This document shows, piece by piece, positions 16,149 through 25,586 of a DNA stretch of 64,000 nt. Under the pieces are notes generated by a model. It was not told the DNA's origin, did no database searches, and saw only the letters and a list, made by a program, of their open reading frames with translations. Within the stretch, counting starts at the first letter, position 1. The number at the start of each line of letters is the position of its first letter. Source of the DNA: Phyllobacterium brassicacearum (GTDB taxonomy: Bacteria > Pseudomonadota > Alphaproteobacteria > Rhizobiales > Rhizobiaceae); the NCBI RefSeq assembly GCF_003010955.1, contig NZ_PGGO01000017.1, forward strand, positions 55,327 to 119,326, written 5' to 3'. The position numbers and the translations under genes are program-made.

Positions 16149-17462
16149 ATGACTGATCGTTTTGCAACGACGCCATTTGGCGGGCGATCGCTGTCGCACG
16201 CCATGTTTGCGGTGCAGGAAAAGACAGCGCGTGCCCGCGAAAAGCTGGCGAATACCGACAGGAATCGCCCGGAAAAGTGGGCATTGTTGCGCTCTCTGAC
16301 GGAAGCGCGCGGCGCGTTCGTCCTTTCCGATCGTACAATTGCGGTTCTGGAAGCGTTGTTGAGCTTCTATCCGGAGACTCAGCTTGACGGTGCAACGCCG
16401 CTGATCGTCTTTCCGTCCAACACGGAACTGTCCATGCGCACCCGCGGCATGTCCCCAGCGACAATCCGCCGTCACTTGGCGTCTCTGGTAGAGACCGGAT
16501 TTATCATTCGCCGCGACAGTCCCAACGGCAAGCGCTACGCGCGGCGCGGGGAAACCGGTGAAATCGAACATGCCTTTGGCTTTGATCTGTCGCCACTGGC
16601 GTTGAGATCCGATGAAATTGAAGCGCATGCTGTTGAAGCACGGGACCTCGCACGGGCCATTCAGCGTGTCCGCAGCGAGATTACTATTCACCTGCGCGAT
16701 ATTTCTAAAACGATCGATTCTGGCGTGAATGAAGAGCGGCCAGGCGATTGGGACATCTATGCGGATGAATTGGCGGCACTCTCGGGTCGCGTCAGCCGGC
16801 ATCTGCCACTGGCGACGCTCCAGTCGCGTTGTGACGGGCTTGCGCGCCTGCGGGCCGACGTCGAGCGAGCCTATCTTGCATCATTGACTGATAAAGAAAT
16901 GAGCGCCAGTGACTCTTCTTTTGAGCACCATATTCAGAATTCAAATACAGATCACCATTTTGAAAGGGCACAAGAAAACGGCCAGAAGCCAACGGCAGCG
17001 GGTACGACAGAGAATGCGTTACCCGGCAGCAGAGTTGCGATGACGAGGATGCGCAAGCGCCTGGAAGATGCTCGGCGAACCCGAGGGCAGGGCGCGGCCG
17101 GCAGCAGTGATGTTTGGCCGGGACGCGAAACGAAACCCGCTCCGATGCCGTTGGAAGCAGTATTAAACGCCTGCCCGCAAATCAGGGATTATGCCCGTAA
17201 TGGCATCGGGGATTGGCACGATTTCGTCCAGACGGCCGGTCTGGTCCGGTCAATGCTGGGCGTTTCCCCGGACGCGTGGGAAAGGGCACGCGAGACCATG
17301 GGTGAAATCAATGCCTCGATCACGATTGCTGCCATTCTCGAACGTGTCGACGAAATTCGTTCCCCTGGCGGTTATTTGCGAGCACTGACAGACCGCGCCG
17401 AGATCGGCCAGTATTCGGTGCTCCCGGTGATCAAAGCCCTCAGGGGAGAAGGCCATGCGTGA
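16149..17462 (+). CDS. repC: Replication initiator RepC
   Basis: Initiates replication of repABC replicons; the origin normally lies within this gene. 437 residues from an ATG with GAGGA 7 bases upstream. The conserved core is plain: TTPFGGRSLSHAMF, KWALLRSLTEARGAF.LSDRTIAVLEALLSFYPET, FPSNTELSMRTRGMSPATIRRHLASLVETGFIIRRD, SPNGKRYARR, EIEHAFGFDLSPL, and the C-terminal domain (LEAVLNACPQIRDYARNG, SPGGYLRALTDRAE). The repB-repC gap of 204 bases contains the ctRNA. repC ends 12 bases from the convergent kduD stop. The middle (about 255-330) is variable, as usual. Confidence 0.95.
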   Translation: MTDRFATTPFGGRSLSHAMFAVQEKTARAREKLANTDRNRPEKWALLRSLTEARGAFVLSDRTIAVLEALLSFYPETQLDGATPLIVFPSNTELSMRTRGMSPATIRRHLASLVETGFIIRRDSPNGKRYARRGETGEIEHAFGFDLSPLALRSDEIEAHAVEARDLARAIQRVRSEITIHLRDISKTIDSGVNEERPGDWDIYADELAALSGRVSRHLPLATLQSRCDGLARLRADVERAYLASLTDKEMSASDSSFEHHIQNSNTDHHFERAQENGQKPTAAGTTENALPGSRVAMTRMRKRLEDARRTRGQGAAGSSDVWPGRETKPAPMPLEAVLNACPQIRDYARNGIGDWHDFVQTAGLVRSMLGVSPDAWERARETMGEINASITIAAILERVDEIRSPGGYLRALTDRAEIGQYSVLPVIKALRGEGHA

Positions 17463-17474
17463 TCAGCTACCTGG

Positions 17475-18230
17475 CTATCGCGCTAACCAGCCGCCATCGA
17501 CGGGTAGGACTGTTCCATGCACATAGTCAGAGGCACTGGAGGCAAGGAAAACCGCCGCGCCGCCGATATCGGAGGGCTGGCCCCAGCGTCCGGCTGGAAT
17601 TCGTCCAAGAATTTGCGCGTTTCGATCCTTATCTTCGCGCAGTGCCGTGGTGTTGTTGGTGACGAAATAGCCTGGTGCGATTGCGTTCACATTGATGCCT
17701 TTGGCTGCCCATTCGCAGGCGAGAAGACGCGTGATCCCCGCGAGTCCGCTTTTCGATGCGGTGTAAGAAGGAATACGGATGCCACCCTGAAATGACAGCA
17801 GCGAAGCGATGTTGATAATTTTGCCATGCCCTGCTCCTATCATGTGGCGCGCAGCTGCCTGTGATAGGAAAAACGCTGACTTGAGATTAGTGTTCATCAC
17901 CGTATCCCAGTCTTCTTCCGTGAAGTCGATTGCATCGTTGCGGCGTATGATGCCTGCATTGTTGACAAGAATGTCGAGCCCACCGAGGGAGCGGACCGTC
18001 TCTTCAACTATGGAGGAGACCGGCGCGATCGTTCCAAGGTCCGCCATTATGCTGACGAAGCGAACGCCCGTGGTTTCAACGATCGACGTCGTCTCTTCCA
18101 TGGACGAACGGCCAACTGCGGCGATCGCCGCTCCCGCCTGCGCCAAGGCAACCGCAATTCCCTGCCCGATACCAGTATTTGCGCCCGTTACGACGGCAAC
18201 TTTGCCTGTTAGATCAAATGGATTTGTCAT
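17475..18230 (-). CDS. kduD: 2-dehydro-3-deoxy-D-gluconate 5-dehydrogenase
   Basis: Interconverts 2,5-diketo-3-deoxygluconate and 2-keto-3-deoxygluconate with NADH in uronate/pectin breakdown. An SDR of 251 residues: TGANTGIG, NNAGIIRR, Ser in NIASLLSFQGG, catalytic YTASKSG, then INVNAIAPGYFVTNNTTALR and GRIPAGRWGQP, a run characteristic of KduD. The ATG at 18230 has GAGGAG 9 bases upstream. No kduI, kdgK or pectinase genes are visible, so the pathway is completed elsewhere or the physiological substrate differs. It is leftward like the following sugar-type locus but separated by 296 bases. Confidence 0.85.
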   Translation of the reverse strand: MTNPFDLTGKVAVVTGANTGIGQGIAVALAQAGAAIAAVGRSSMEETTSIVETTGVRFVSIMADLGTIAPVSSIVEETVRSLGGLDILVNNAGIIRRNDAIDFTEEDWDTVMNTNLKSAFFLSQAAARHMIGAGHGKIINIASLLSFQGGIRIPSYTASKSGLAGITRLLACEWAAKGINVNAIAPGYFVTNNTTALREDKDRNAQILGRIPAGRWGQPSDIGGAAVFLASSASDYVHGTVLPVDGGWLAR

Positions 18231-18289
18231 TAATGAGCACTCCTCTTCATTTCGACCGTAAGAGCTTATTTGTCGACTAACTTCACTTG

Positions 18290-18299
18290 AATGATCATT
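18290..18299. promoter_or_regulatory. Palindrome AATGATCATT upstream of kduD
   Basis: A perfect 10-bp palindrome about 60 bases upstream of the kduD start, in AT-rich DNA. A plausible operator; the rest of the 296-base gap (18231-18526) shows no gene. Confidence 0.25.
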
Positions 18300-18526
18300 T
18301 ATTTCCAACGAACGAGACCGCATTGGGGCACTGGCAACATCGCGCATCTGAAGTGCACCACGCAATGCTCGAGCCCCTAATCGATTGCGGTTGCAGCCAT
18401 GGCATGGGACGACCTGATGTGGCGTTGCGTTTTCCGAGCGAGCCTTTCTCAATGCCTACTCTGAGAGCACCGAAACGATTGTCGGCGTGCATTCATGACG
18501 TTGCATGGCACAGGATCCAGGACAGC

Positions 18527-19585
18527 TCAATCGACACGACCGCGCGCCGCAACCGGCGTAATTTCAACGACGTCGTCGCCGGAAATCAAGATCACACTAT
18601 CGAAGAGGTTCGAGACAACGCAGCAGTGATTGGGGATGATGCGCAAGCGGTCGCCGATCTGCGGTTTTTCTTTGCAGGCTGTGAGGTCGATTGCACCGTG
18701 CTCTTCGCTGAGTGAGGTTACAACCGCTTCCGGATATCCGACGACTCTGCCGAATCCATCCAGGCCGAGCGTATCGCTGGTAAGGGCCTTCGAACCAGCA
18801 TCGACGATCGCTCGGTCGTCTGTCGGACGGCTGACAACCGTAGCGAGCACAGTCAACGCGCAATCGTCCCAGGTTCCAACTCCTTTCGATACCTGAAAGC
18901 GATCCATATAGATATATGTGCCAGGGCGATGTTCGGTGGCGCTTGTCACTTCATGGGCCCGCCACATGTCTGGAGATCCGCCGTTCGAAATAGTTCGCGG
19001 ATCAAGTCCAGCGGCGATTGCCTTGTCCTTGGCCGACGCGAGGAAAGCATCGGTCTCCTCTACTGTCCCTGTCTTGGGGAAGGTCATGAAGCCGGCAAAA
19101 TTCAGGCGGTCCGACGCTGCGATCAGCCTTGCCAGTTCCACCGCCTCGTCAGGTGTTTGCACGCCGCAACGGCCCATGCCGGTGTCGCACTCGACGAGAA
19201 CATCAAGGGATTTCGACGTGCCCGTGAATGCTTCGGCGAGGCCGCAGATCGTCACTTCGCTGTCGGCCGTCACGGCTAGCTTGACGCGATTGTTCAGCAC
19301 GATCAGCCGGTCGAGTTTAGCTTTTCCGATAATGTTGTAAGGGAGGAAGATGTCTTTGATTCCGGCGTCGGCCATCACCTCCGCTTCGCCGATCTTCTGA
19401 CAGGTAATACCCACTGCACCGAGTTCAACTTGCCGTTTGGCAAAGCGCGGCAACTTGTGTGTCTTGATGTGGGGACGCACCGCCAGTTTGTGGCTGTCCG
19501 CATAGGCTTGAAAACGCTGCATATTGGCCTCGGTCCGATCAACATCAATCAGGACAGCAGGGGTGTCAATTTCTGAGAGTTTCAC
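18527..19585 (-). CDS. D-threonine aldolase / D-serine dehydratase-like PLP enzyme
   Basis: A fold-type III PLP enzyme of 352 residues. The alanine-racemase-type barrel carries the PLP lysine in RPHIKTHK (about 38-45); SNGGSPD and ECDTGMGRCG contact PLP and substrate. The C-terminal D-serine-dehydratase-like domain contains the metal site PNHCCVVSNL (about 325). Members cleave D-threonine/D-3-hydroxyamino acids to glycine and an aldehyde, or deaminate D-serine. It starts at GTG two bases after the RpiR stop with GGAG 7 bases upstream, so it is co-transcribed with regulator and transporter ATPase. The exact substrate is unknown. Confidence 0.82.
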   Translation of the reverse strand: MKLSEIDTPAVLIDVDRTEANMQRFQAYADSHKLAVRPHIKTHKLPRFAKRQVELGAVGITCQKIGEAEVMADAGIKDIFLPYNIIGKAKLDRLIVLNNRVKLAVTADSEVTICGLAEAFTGTSKSLDVLVECDTGMGRCGVQTPDEAVELARLIAASDRLNFAGFMTFPKTGTVEETDAFLASAKDKAIAAGLDPRTISNGGSPDMWRAHEVTSATEHRPGTYIYMDRFQVSKGVGTWDDCALTVLATVVSRPTDDRAIVDAGSKALTSDTLGLDGFGRVVGYPEAVVTSLSEEHGAIDLTACKEKPQIGDRLRIIPNHCCVVSNLFDSVILISGDDVVEITPVAARGRVD

Positions 19586-19587
19586 TT

Positions 19588-20469
19588 TCAGTCTCCAAGC
19601 GGAAGGTTGGGCGCATCACTCTTGTGCAGGCCCTGAAGGTTTTTGATACGGCGCATCCGCTCCACGGCGGGCGCACCGATTTTTTCGGCAATAGTCATCG
19701 CCAGCATATCGGTCAAGGCAAGCAATGCATATCGTGCGGGTGAGGGACGATAGACATTTTTCCCTTCGTCAATGTGGAACGGCAAGGCGAGTTGCGCAGC
19801 CGATGCCAGGGATGAGCCCGGTGCGGTGAAGGCGATTGTCTTCGCACCATACCGCCCGGCAATGGTCACCGCCTCTATCAAAGGCTTGACCTCGCCGGAA
19901 AGCGAATAGGCGACGATCACCGTGTCCTTGCTACTGGTTGCAGCTGTCATCTGTTGCATCTCGCCGTCGATATGCGATGAGGCATGGATGCCAAGCCGGA
20001 ACAGCCGGTTTTCAAGTTCGGTTGCCGCCATGGAGGAAGCGCCGCCTGAACCGTAGGCACGAACCATTCTCGCTCCAACGACAATCTCCGCCGCTCGCTC
20101 AAGATCGTCGCGATTGATCAGTTTGGTGACCGTTTCTATGGCATCGGTAGCGCTCTTGGCGATAATTGAAGGGACACTATTTCCCGTCGCGTCTTCTATG
20201 GGACCAGGAATGATGAATCGCCCGGCAATCGCCAGTGATTGAGCCAGTTTAACTTTGAATTCGCGCGTTCCGCCAAAGCCCAGCGTCCGGCAAAACCGGG
20301 TGATCGTGGGTTCGCTGACACCGGCCTTTTCCGCCAGCCTTTCGATCGATGCATGGGTGGCGAAATCGGCATCCGAAAGGATTGCCGCCGCCACCCGCTG
20401 ATCGGAACGCTGTCCGGTATCGGCTATCTCCCGCAGGCGCGCGACGATATCGAAATGAGGTGACGCCAT
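19588..20469 (-). CDS. MurR/RpiR family transcriptional regulator
   Basis: 293 residues: an N-terminal RpiR helix-turn-helix (ERLAEKAGVSEPTITRFCRTLGFGGTREFKVKLA written in part; about 40-75) and a C-terminal SIS sugar-phosphate-binding domain with VRAYGSGGASSMAA, AYSLSGEVKPLIEA and AKTIAFT. Such proteins usually repress or activate sugar-catabolic operons in response to a phosphosugar. It lies inside the leftward operon, 5 bases after the ATPase stop and 2 before the aldolase-like gene. A 17-bp palindrome at 22445-22461 in the divergent control region is a good candidate for its site. Confidence 0.9.
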   Translation of the reverse strand: MASPHFDIVARLREIADTGQRSDQRVAAAILSDADFATHASIERLAEKAGVSEPTITRFCRTLGFGGTREFKVKLAQSLAIAGRFIIPGPIEDATGNSVPSIIAKSATDAIETVTKLINRDDLERAAEIVVGARMVRAYGSGGASSMAATELENRLFRLGIHASSHIDGEMQQMTAATSSKDTVIVAYSLSGEVKPLIEAVTIAGRYGAKTIAFTAPGSSLASAAQLALPFHIDEGKNVYRPSPARYALLALTDMLAMTIAEKIGAPAVERMRRIKNLQGLHKSDAPNLPLGD

Positions 20470-20474
20470 GGCGG

Positions 20475-21542
20475 TCAGATCCGGACCCCTGTTCTGCGGT
20501 CAAAAACATGAACTTTCGCTGGATCGATCGTCAGCATCATCTGTCTTCCGGGTTCTGGCGCTATCCGGTCGCGAAACACGCAACGGACACCGATGCCGGC
20601 AACTGTGCCAAACAGATGGGTTTCGGAGCCAGTGGGTTCGACGACGGCAACCCGATAGGGAAAAATTTCCTTTCCGTCAGCAAGCCGGAAGTGTTCCGGG
20701 CGAATCCCGATCTCGATTTCCTGGCCCGACGCTGCGGCCGTGTCTCCAACAGGAATGGTGAAGCCCTCCTGCGTGCGCATTCGTGGCGCACCGTCACCGC
20801 GCTCCAGAGTTCCCGGTATGAAGTTCATGGCTGGTGATCCAAGAAACCCAGCGACGAATTTGTTGACGGGCCTGTCATAGAGTTCGAGCGGCGAGCCGGA
20901 TTGTTCGATGCGGCCGCCGTTCATCACGACAATGCGATCCGCCATCGTCATGGCTTCGATCTGGTCATGCGTCACGTAAACCATCGTCGTCTTCAATTGC
21001 TGATGAAGTGCCTTGAGTTCAGTCCGCATCTGGACGCGCAGCTTGGCATCAAGATTGGAAAGAGGCTCGTCGAAGAGAAACAGGTCCGGTTCTCTTACAA
21101 TTGTCCGGCCCATGGCGACGCGCTGACGCTGACCACCTGAGAGTTGGCGTGGCAGACGATCGAGATAATCATGGAGATTGAGCGTTTCTGCTGCCCTGTT
21201 GACCTTCGCATCAATCGTTCCGGCAGCTTCACGACGTATTTTGGGACCGAAGCCGATGTTCTTGCGCGTGGTCATGTGGGGAAACAACGCGTAGCTCTGG
21301 AACACCATGGAGATATTGCGCTGCTGCGGCGCAAGGCCGTTCGACAGCCGGTCACCGATCCACAGTTCGCCAGACGAGATGTCGTCAAGTCCCGCGATCA
21401 TCCGCAACAGCGTGGACTTGCCGCAACCGGACGGGCCGATCAGGACCAGGAACTCGCCATCTCGAACCTCAAGGTCTACGCCATGCAAGACGTTCATCGC
21501 GCCATAGGATTTGACGAGCTGTTTGATCCGCAATCCGGCCAT
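20475..21542 (-). CDS. CUT1 ABC transporter ATP-binding protein (UgpC/MalK type)
   Basis: 355 residues. Walker A GPSGCGKST, Q-loop FQSYALFPH, signature LSGGQRQRV, Walker B LFLFDEPLSNLDAKLR, H-loop THDQ, and a C-terminal OB-fold regulatory domain (GIRPEHFRL). It energises sugar-type permeases. The matching permeases and binding protein are encoded on the opposite strand from 22574, so the transporter is split over a divergent pair of operons. ATG 21542 follows the SDR stop by one base (TGAGATG) with AGGGG upstream; a longer frame start lies inside the SDR gene. Confidence 0.9.
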   Translation of the reverse strand: MAGLRIKQLVKSYGAMNVLHGVDLEVRDGEFLVLIGPSGCGKSTLLRMIAGLDDISSGELWIGDRLSNGLAPQQRNISMVFQSYALFPHMTTRKNIGFGPKIRREAAGTIDAKVNRAAETLNLHDYLDRLPRQLSGGQRQRVAMGRTIVREPDLFLFDEPLSNLDAKLRVQMRTELKALHQQLKTTMVYVTHDQIEAMTMADRIVVMNGGRIEQSGSPLELYDRPVNKFVAGFLGSPAMNFIPGTLERGDGAPRMRTQEGFTIPVGDTAAASGQEIEIGIRPEHFRLADGKEIFPYRVAVVEPTGSETHLFGTVAGIGVRCVFRDRIAPEPGRQMMLTIDPAKVHVFDRRTGVRI

Positions 21543-21543
21543 C

Positions 21544-22335
21544 TCAATTGTCCCCTGCAAGAACGTCGTTGATGAAGCGTAGATTTCCGGCCGTCAGTCC
21601 GGCGTCTACCGCAAGCGCCGTACCGGTAATGCCAGACGCTGCCGATGATGCCAGGAACAGCGTTGCCTGTGCCACTTCTTCTGGCGTCACCATGCGCCCC
21701 AGCGGATAATGCGGCAACACTTGTCCAAGCAGCTCAGGTCGTTTCTGCAGGCGGTGGTTCCAGGCCGGTGTCCGGACTGAGCCAGGACAAATCGCATTGG
21801 CCCGGATGCCGTATCGTCCGCGTTCCACCGCAAGCGCTTTCACGTAGGAGATCAATCCCGCCTTGGCGGCGGAGTAGGCAGGATTGCCAAAATGACTGAG
21901 GGCATTGACCGAGGAGATGAAAACGATGTTCCCGCTATTGCGCTTGCACATCGCATCGACAATCGGGGCTGTTATGTGAAACGCGCCATTGAGATTGATG
22001 GCGACTTCCCGTTCCCAGACATCACCATCGACCTGATCCAGAGTTTCACCGCGGGTAAAGCCAGCATTGTTAATCAAAACATCAGGAGTGCCATGATCCG
22101 TGATGAAACCAATGACGGCTTCCTGGACCTGTCTCCGGTTCGTCAGATCGAACACAAGCCGATGCGCGAGCGGAACCTGCTCCAAGGATTGCCTGTCCTG
22201 ATCGGCTCCGGACACAACCGCACCGGCAGCAGTGAACGCAGCGATCAGTGCCCGGCCAATCCCGCCGCCAGCACCGGTAATGAGCACGTGCCGATCTTTC
22301 AGGCCAAGGAGCTCGTCCAGATTTGTTAAGGTCAT
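21544..22335 (-). CDS. SDR family oxidoreductase in the D-TA/CUT1 locus
   Basis: About 263 residues. TGAGGGIG cofactor motif, NNAGFTRG, FISSVNALS, catalytic YSAAKAG, NAICPGSVRT and the C-terminal GTALAVDAG. Polyol/sugar-alcohol or beta-hydroxyacid dehydrogenase activity is typical. It is the first gene of the leftward operon SDR-ATPase-RpiR-aldolase. ATG 22335 gives the common N-terminus TLTNLDELLGLKDR; an in-frame ATG 12 bases upstream has its SD too close. Role in the locus (oxidising an imported hydroxyl compound) is inference. Confidence 0.85.
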   Translation of the reverse strand: MTLTNLDELLGLKDRHVLITGAGGGIGRALIAAFTAAGAVVSGADQDRQSLEQVPLAHRLVFDLTNRRQVQEAVIGFITDHGTPDVLINNAGFTRGETLDQVDGDVWEREVAINLNGAFHITAPIVDAMCKRNSGNIVFISSVNALSHFGNPAYSAAKAGLISYVKALAVERGRYGIRANAICPGSVRTPAWNHRLQKRPELLGQVLPHYPLGRMVTPEEVAQATLFLASSAASGITGTALAVDAGLTAGNLRFINDVLAGDN

Positions 22336-22412
22336 AACCAATCTCATTCCCCATGTACGGTCGATGCTGCTTTGATGCCAGCTAACGGCTGTCCATGAAA
22401 AAAAGCAACACA

Positions 22413-22426
22413 AAAACCTCGGTTTT
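22413..22426. promoter_or_regulatory. Palindrome AAAACC-TC-GGTTTT
   Basis: A perfect 14-base inverted repeat in the divergent control region; its right end runs into a TTGACC -35-like box (22425-22430) for the rightward operon. A candidate operator or activator site. Confidence 0.4.
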
Positions 22427-22444
22427 GACCAAATACTGACTTGC

Positions 22445-22461
22445 ATGAAATTAAATTACAT
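22445..22461. promoter_or_regulatory. RpiR-type operator candidate
   Basis: ATGAAATTAAATTACAT is a near-perfect 17-bp palindrome (three central-type A/T mismatches) very like the TGTAATTAAATTACA boxes of HexR/RpiR regulators. It overlaps the expected -10 region of the rightward promoter; an RpiR gene lies in the leftward operon. Confidence 0.55.
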
Positions 22462-22573
22462 TTGAAGATGGCCGTGTTGATTGAAAGCCACGTCCGGGGA
22501 AATTGTTGGAGCAATTTCGGGACGCGGCGGAAAAAGTGCTGCCTGTCGAGTAGCCGGAACAAGGGGATTGAAA

Positions 22574-23803
22574 ATGACGATCAAGCAGAAACTATGCCTT
22601 CTCGCTGGAGCAAGTCTCATTGCCTTCAGTACAAGTGCCTTTGCCGAGAGCACGGTTCGCGTCACCATCGCCGAGTACAGCAAGGGCACGGGTCCCTACT
22701 TCGAAGAGGCTGCCAGGGCCTTCGAAGCGGCCAATCCCGACACGAAGATCCAGATCGAAGTGGTGCCGTGGGACAACCTGCAGCAGAAGCTGACCACCGA
22801 CATCTCCGCCGGTGCCAATGCCGACCTTTCGATCATCGGCACGCGCTGGCTGCTCGATTATGTGAAGGAGAGCATCGTCGCCCCGCTCGACGAGCACATC
22901 ACGCCTGACTTCAAGGCCCGCTTCATCGATACATTCCTGTCCCCGTCTGTCATGAACGGCAAGGTCTACGGCCTGCCGATCGCCGCGTCTGCCCGCGCCA
23001 TGTATTACAATAAGGACATTTTCGCCAAGGCAGGGATCGACACGCCGCCAGCAACCTGGGCTGACTTCAAAACCGCTGCGGAAAAGATCAAGCAGCTCGG
23101 CGGCGAGACCTACGGTTTCGGGCTCCAGGGCAAGGAAATCGAGACGGACGTCTACTTCTACTATGGTATGTGGTCGAATGGCGGCGAGATCGTCAAGGAT
23201 GGCAAGTCCGGCCTCGATTCACAGGCGGCCATCGACACGGCAAAGCTCTACAAGAGCTTCATTGACGGCGGACTAACCCAGCCGGGCGTCACGTCCTATT
23301 CGCGTGAGGACGTACAGAACCTGTTCAAGCAGGGCAAGGTCGCGACCGTTATCACCGCTCCGTTCCTGTCGAACCAGATCAAGGCGGAGGCGCCAAACCT
23401 CAAATATGGGGTCGCACCCATCCCGGCTGGCCCGACCGGCGACAAGGGCACCTATGGTGTGACGGACTCGATCGTTTTGTTCGAGAACTCCAAGAACAAG
23501 GAGGCTGCCTGGAAATTCCTCGATTTTCTGTTCACCACCGAGCAGCGCACCAAGTTCGACAAGGTCGAGGGCTTCCTGCCAGTCAATGCGGAGGAGTCCA
23601 GGGACCCGTACTTTGCTGACAACGCCGATCTGAAGGTCTTCACGTCCCTCTTGCCCAATGCCCGCTTCGCGCCGGTCATTCCGGGCTGGGAAGACATCGC
23701 CCAGACGACGTCCAATGCCATCCAGAAAATCTATCTGGGTGAGGGCGAACCCGAGGCCACGTTGAAGGAGGCAGCCGCCAAGATCAACGAGACGCTGAAA
23801 TAA
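22574..23803 (+). CDS. CUT1 ABC transporter periplasmic solute-binding protein
   Basis: 409 residues with a signal peptide (MTIKQKLCLLAGASLIAFST... cut near AFAES). The family 1 extracellular binding protein pattern follows: FEEAARAFEAANPDTKIQIE, LSIIGTRWLLDY, YGLPIAASARAMYYNKDIF, LFKQGKVATVITAPF, and a C-terminal EAAWKFLDFLF. It captures a sugar or related polar solute for the two permeases downstream. ATG 22574 has AGGGG 7 bases upstream; the longer in-frame start lacks one. A hairpin follows the stop. Confidence 0.9.
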   Translation: MTIKQKLCLLAGASLIAFSTSAFAESTVRVTIAEYSKGTGPYFEEAARAFEAANPDTKIQIEVVPWDNLQQKLTTDISAGANADLSIIGTRWLLDYVKESIVAPLDEHITPDFKARFIDTFLSPSVMNGKVYGLPIAASARAMYYNKDIFAKAGIDTPPATWADFKTAAEKIKQLGGETYGFGLQGKEIETDVYFYYGMWSNGGEIVKDGKSGLDSQAAIDTAKLYKSFIDGGLTQPGVTSYSREDVQNLFKQGKVATVITAPFLSNQIKAEAPNLKYGVAPIPAGPTGDKGTYGVTDSIVLFENSKNKEAAWKFLDFLFTTEQRTKFDKVEGFLPVNAEESRDPYFADNADLKVFTSLLPNARFAPVIPGWEDIAQTTSNAIQKIYLGEGEPEATLKEAAAKINETLK

Positions 23804-23811
23804 GTCAACAC

Positions 23812-23836
23812 GGGAGGATTGTTCGGCGATCCTCCC
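23812..23836 (+). terminator. Intercistronic hairpin after the binding-protein gene
   Basis: GGGAGGAT (23812-23819), 9-base loop, ATCCTCCC (23829-23836): a perfect 8-bp stem without a long T-run. Typically stabilises the binding-protein mRNA or attenuates downstream permease expression. Confidence 0.6.
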
Positions 23837-23875
23837 CTTCGACCCAATTGCCATCAGCCAGGGAAGTTGAAGCCG

Positions 23876-24745
23876 ATGCAAAGGGCCACAGCCCCCTACA
23901 TTCTTATCCTGCCGAGTTTCCTCCTGGCGGCCGCCATTATTCTCTGGCCGCTTAAGGAGATTGTCTCGCTGTCCCTGCACGACGTCAATCGCTTCGGCAT
24001 GCTGCGCGACTTCATAGGGCTCGAGCACTTCCGTGTCCTGTTTGCCGATCCCGACTTCATTGCCGCTACGTGGCGGACGCTGGTCTGGACCGCGGCGGTG
24101 GTCCTGGGGACGCTAATCGTTTCTGTTCCGATTGCGCTGATCCTCAACGAGGACTTCTATGGGCGCGGCTTCGCCCGCATCCTCATCATGCTGCCCTGGG
24201 CGATCTCGCTGACCATGACTGCGATCGTCTGGCGTTGGGCTCTCAATGGCGAAAGCGGCATGCTCAATTCGGCACTGCGCGGTCTTGGTCTCATCAACAC
24301 CAATATCCAATGGCTGGCGGAGGCGTCGACTGCATTCCCGATGCAGATTCTCATCGGCATCCTTGTCTCGGTTCCTTTTACGGTCACCATCTTCCTCGGC
24401 GGACTTTCCTCCGTTCCGGACGATCTCTACGAAGCGGCGGCGACGGAGGGAGCGGGGAGCTGGGACCAGTTCCGGCTGATCACATTGCCGCTGCTCCGGC
24501 CCTTCATTAACATCGCCTTTGTATTGAACACTATTTACGTTTTCAATTCCTTCCCGATCATCTGGGCGACGACGCAGGGCGGACCGGCCAATTCGACCGA
24601 TATTCTGGTCACATACCTCTACAAGGTCGGCTTCCGGATCGGCAGGCTCGGCGAAGCCGCTGCCGTCTCGTTGATCATGTTCGCCATTCTTCTGGTTTTC
24701 ACCATCATCTATGTGCGGCTGGCGATGCGTGAGGCGAAGGCATGA
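23876..24745 (+). CDS. CUT1 ABC transporter permease (MalF type)
   Basis: 289 residues from ATG 23876 (GGGAAG upstream); the TTG 57 bases earlier falls in the intercistronic hairpin. Six membrane segments are visible, the first at about 6-28. The EAA loop reads [22 protein letters not shown] near residue 195, where the ATPase docks. It forms the channel with the next gene, whose ATG overlaps its stop by four bases. Confidence 0.9.
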   Translation: MQRATAPYILILPSFLLAAAIILWPLKEIVSLSLHDVNRFGMLRDFIGLEHFRVLFADPDFIAATWRTLVWTAAVVLGTLIVSVPIALILNEDFYGRGFARILIMLPWAISLTMTAIVWRWALNGESGMLNSALRGLGLINTNIQWLAEASTAFPMQILIGILVSVPFTVTIFLGGLSSVPDDLYEAAATEGAGSWDQFRLITLPLLRPFINIAFVLNTIYVFNSFPIIWATTQGGPANSTDILVTYLYKVGFRIGRLGEAAAVSLIMFAILLVFTIIYVRLAMREAKA

Positions 24746-25566
24746 GCAGGAAACTCAAGCGTTCGATCCTGTTCTGGCTGCTTCTTTCGCCAATCGTAGT
24801 GGTGATCCTGTTTCCCTATGCGGTGATGACCATTTCGTCGTTGAAATCCGCGACGGAAGTGCTCAACCCGAACTGGTGGCCGTCGGAACTACGCTGGGAG
24901 AATTTCCCCGAGATGTGGCAGACGTCCGGGATTGCCGAGGCGTTGGCCAATTCCCTTTACGTATCGGCACTGTCAACGGCGTTGACCATCCTCGTGTCGA
25001 TCCCGGCCGCCTATGCACTCAGCCGCTACCAGTTCGCCGGGCGTGATGCATTCCGGCAGTTTTTGCTTGTCTCGCAGATGCTGTCGCCGATCGTCCTCGT
25101 CATCGGCCTGTTCCGGCTGGTTGCTGGCGCCGGCATGATCGACAGCCTGAACGTACTGGTCGTCATCTACACTGCCTTCAACATCGCCTTCTGCGTGTGG
25201 ATGCTGCAGAGCTATTTTTCGACGATCCCGCGGGATCTCGAGGAAGCCGCGTGGATGGAGGGAGCGAGCCGCTGGCGCACGCTGATCGCCGTGTTCCTGC
25301 CCCTGGCGGTGCCGGCGATGGTCGTCACGGCGATCTTTACATTCATCAACGCGTGGAACGAGTTCGTCATTGCCTTGACGATGCTGCGTACAGAGGGCAC
25401 GTACACGTTGCCGATACGGGTCTTTTCGCTCGTGGCCGGGCGCTACACCGTCGACTGGCACTATGTCATGGCCGCGGCCTTCGTCGCCTCCGTGCCCGTC
25501 GCCATTCTTTTTGCATGGTTGCAGCGTTACCTCGTACGCGGGCTTTCCATTGGCGCCGTCAAATAA
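24742..25566 (+). CDS. CUT1 ABC transporter permease (MalG type)
   Basis: 274 residues, six membrane segments, EAA loop [23 protein letters not shown] (about 168-190), and the usual C-terminal [14 protein letters not shown]...[14 protein letters not shown]. It is the partner of the preceding permease, starting inside its stop (ATGA). Together with the binding protein and the ATPase encoded at 20475 it makes a complete CUT1 importer. Confidence 0.9.
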   Translation: MSRKLKRSILFWLLLSPIVVVILFPYAVMTISSLKSATEVLNPNWWPSELRWENFPEMWQTSGIAEALANSLYVSALSTALTILVSIPAAYALSRYQFAGRDAFRQFLLVSQMLSPIVLVIGLFRLVAGAGMIDSLNVLVVIYTAFNIAFCVWMLQSYFSTIPRDLEEAAWMEGASRWRTLIAVFLPLAVPAMVVTAIFTFINAWNEFVIALTMLRTEGTYTLPIRVFSLVAGRYTVDWHYVMAAAFVASVPVAILFAWLQRYLVRGLSIGAVK

Positions 25567-25586
25567 ACAGCATAGGGATACAGATC

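Noticed and set aside
18287..18715. Plus-strand frame upstream of kduD running into the aldolase-like gene
   Set aside because: Mostly antisense to a real gene; composition unlike its neighbours.
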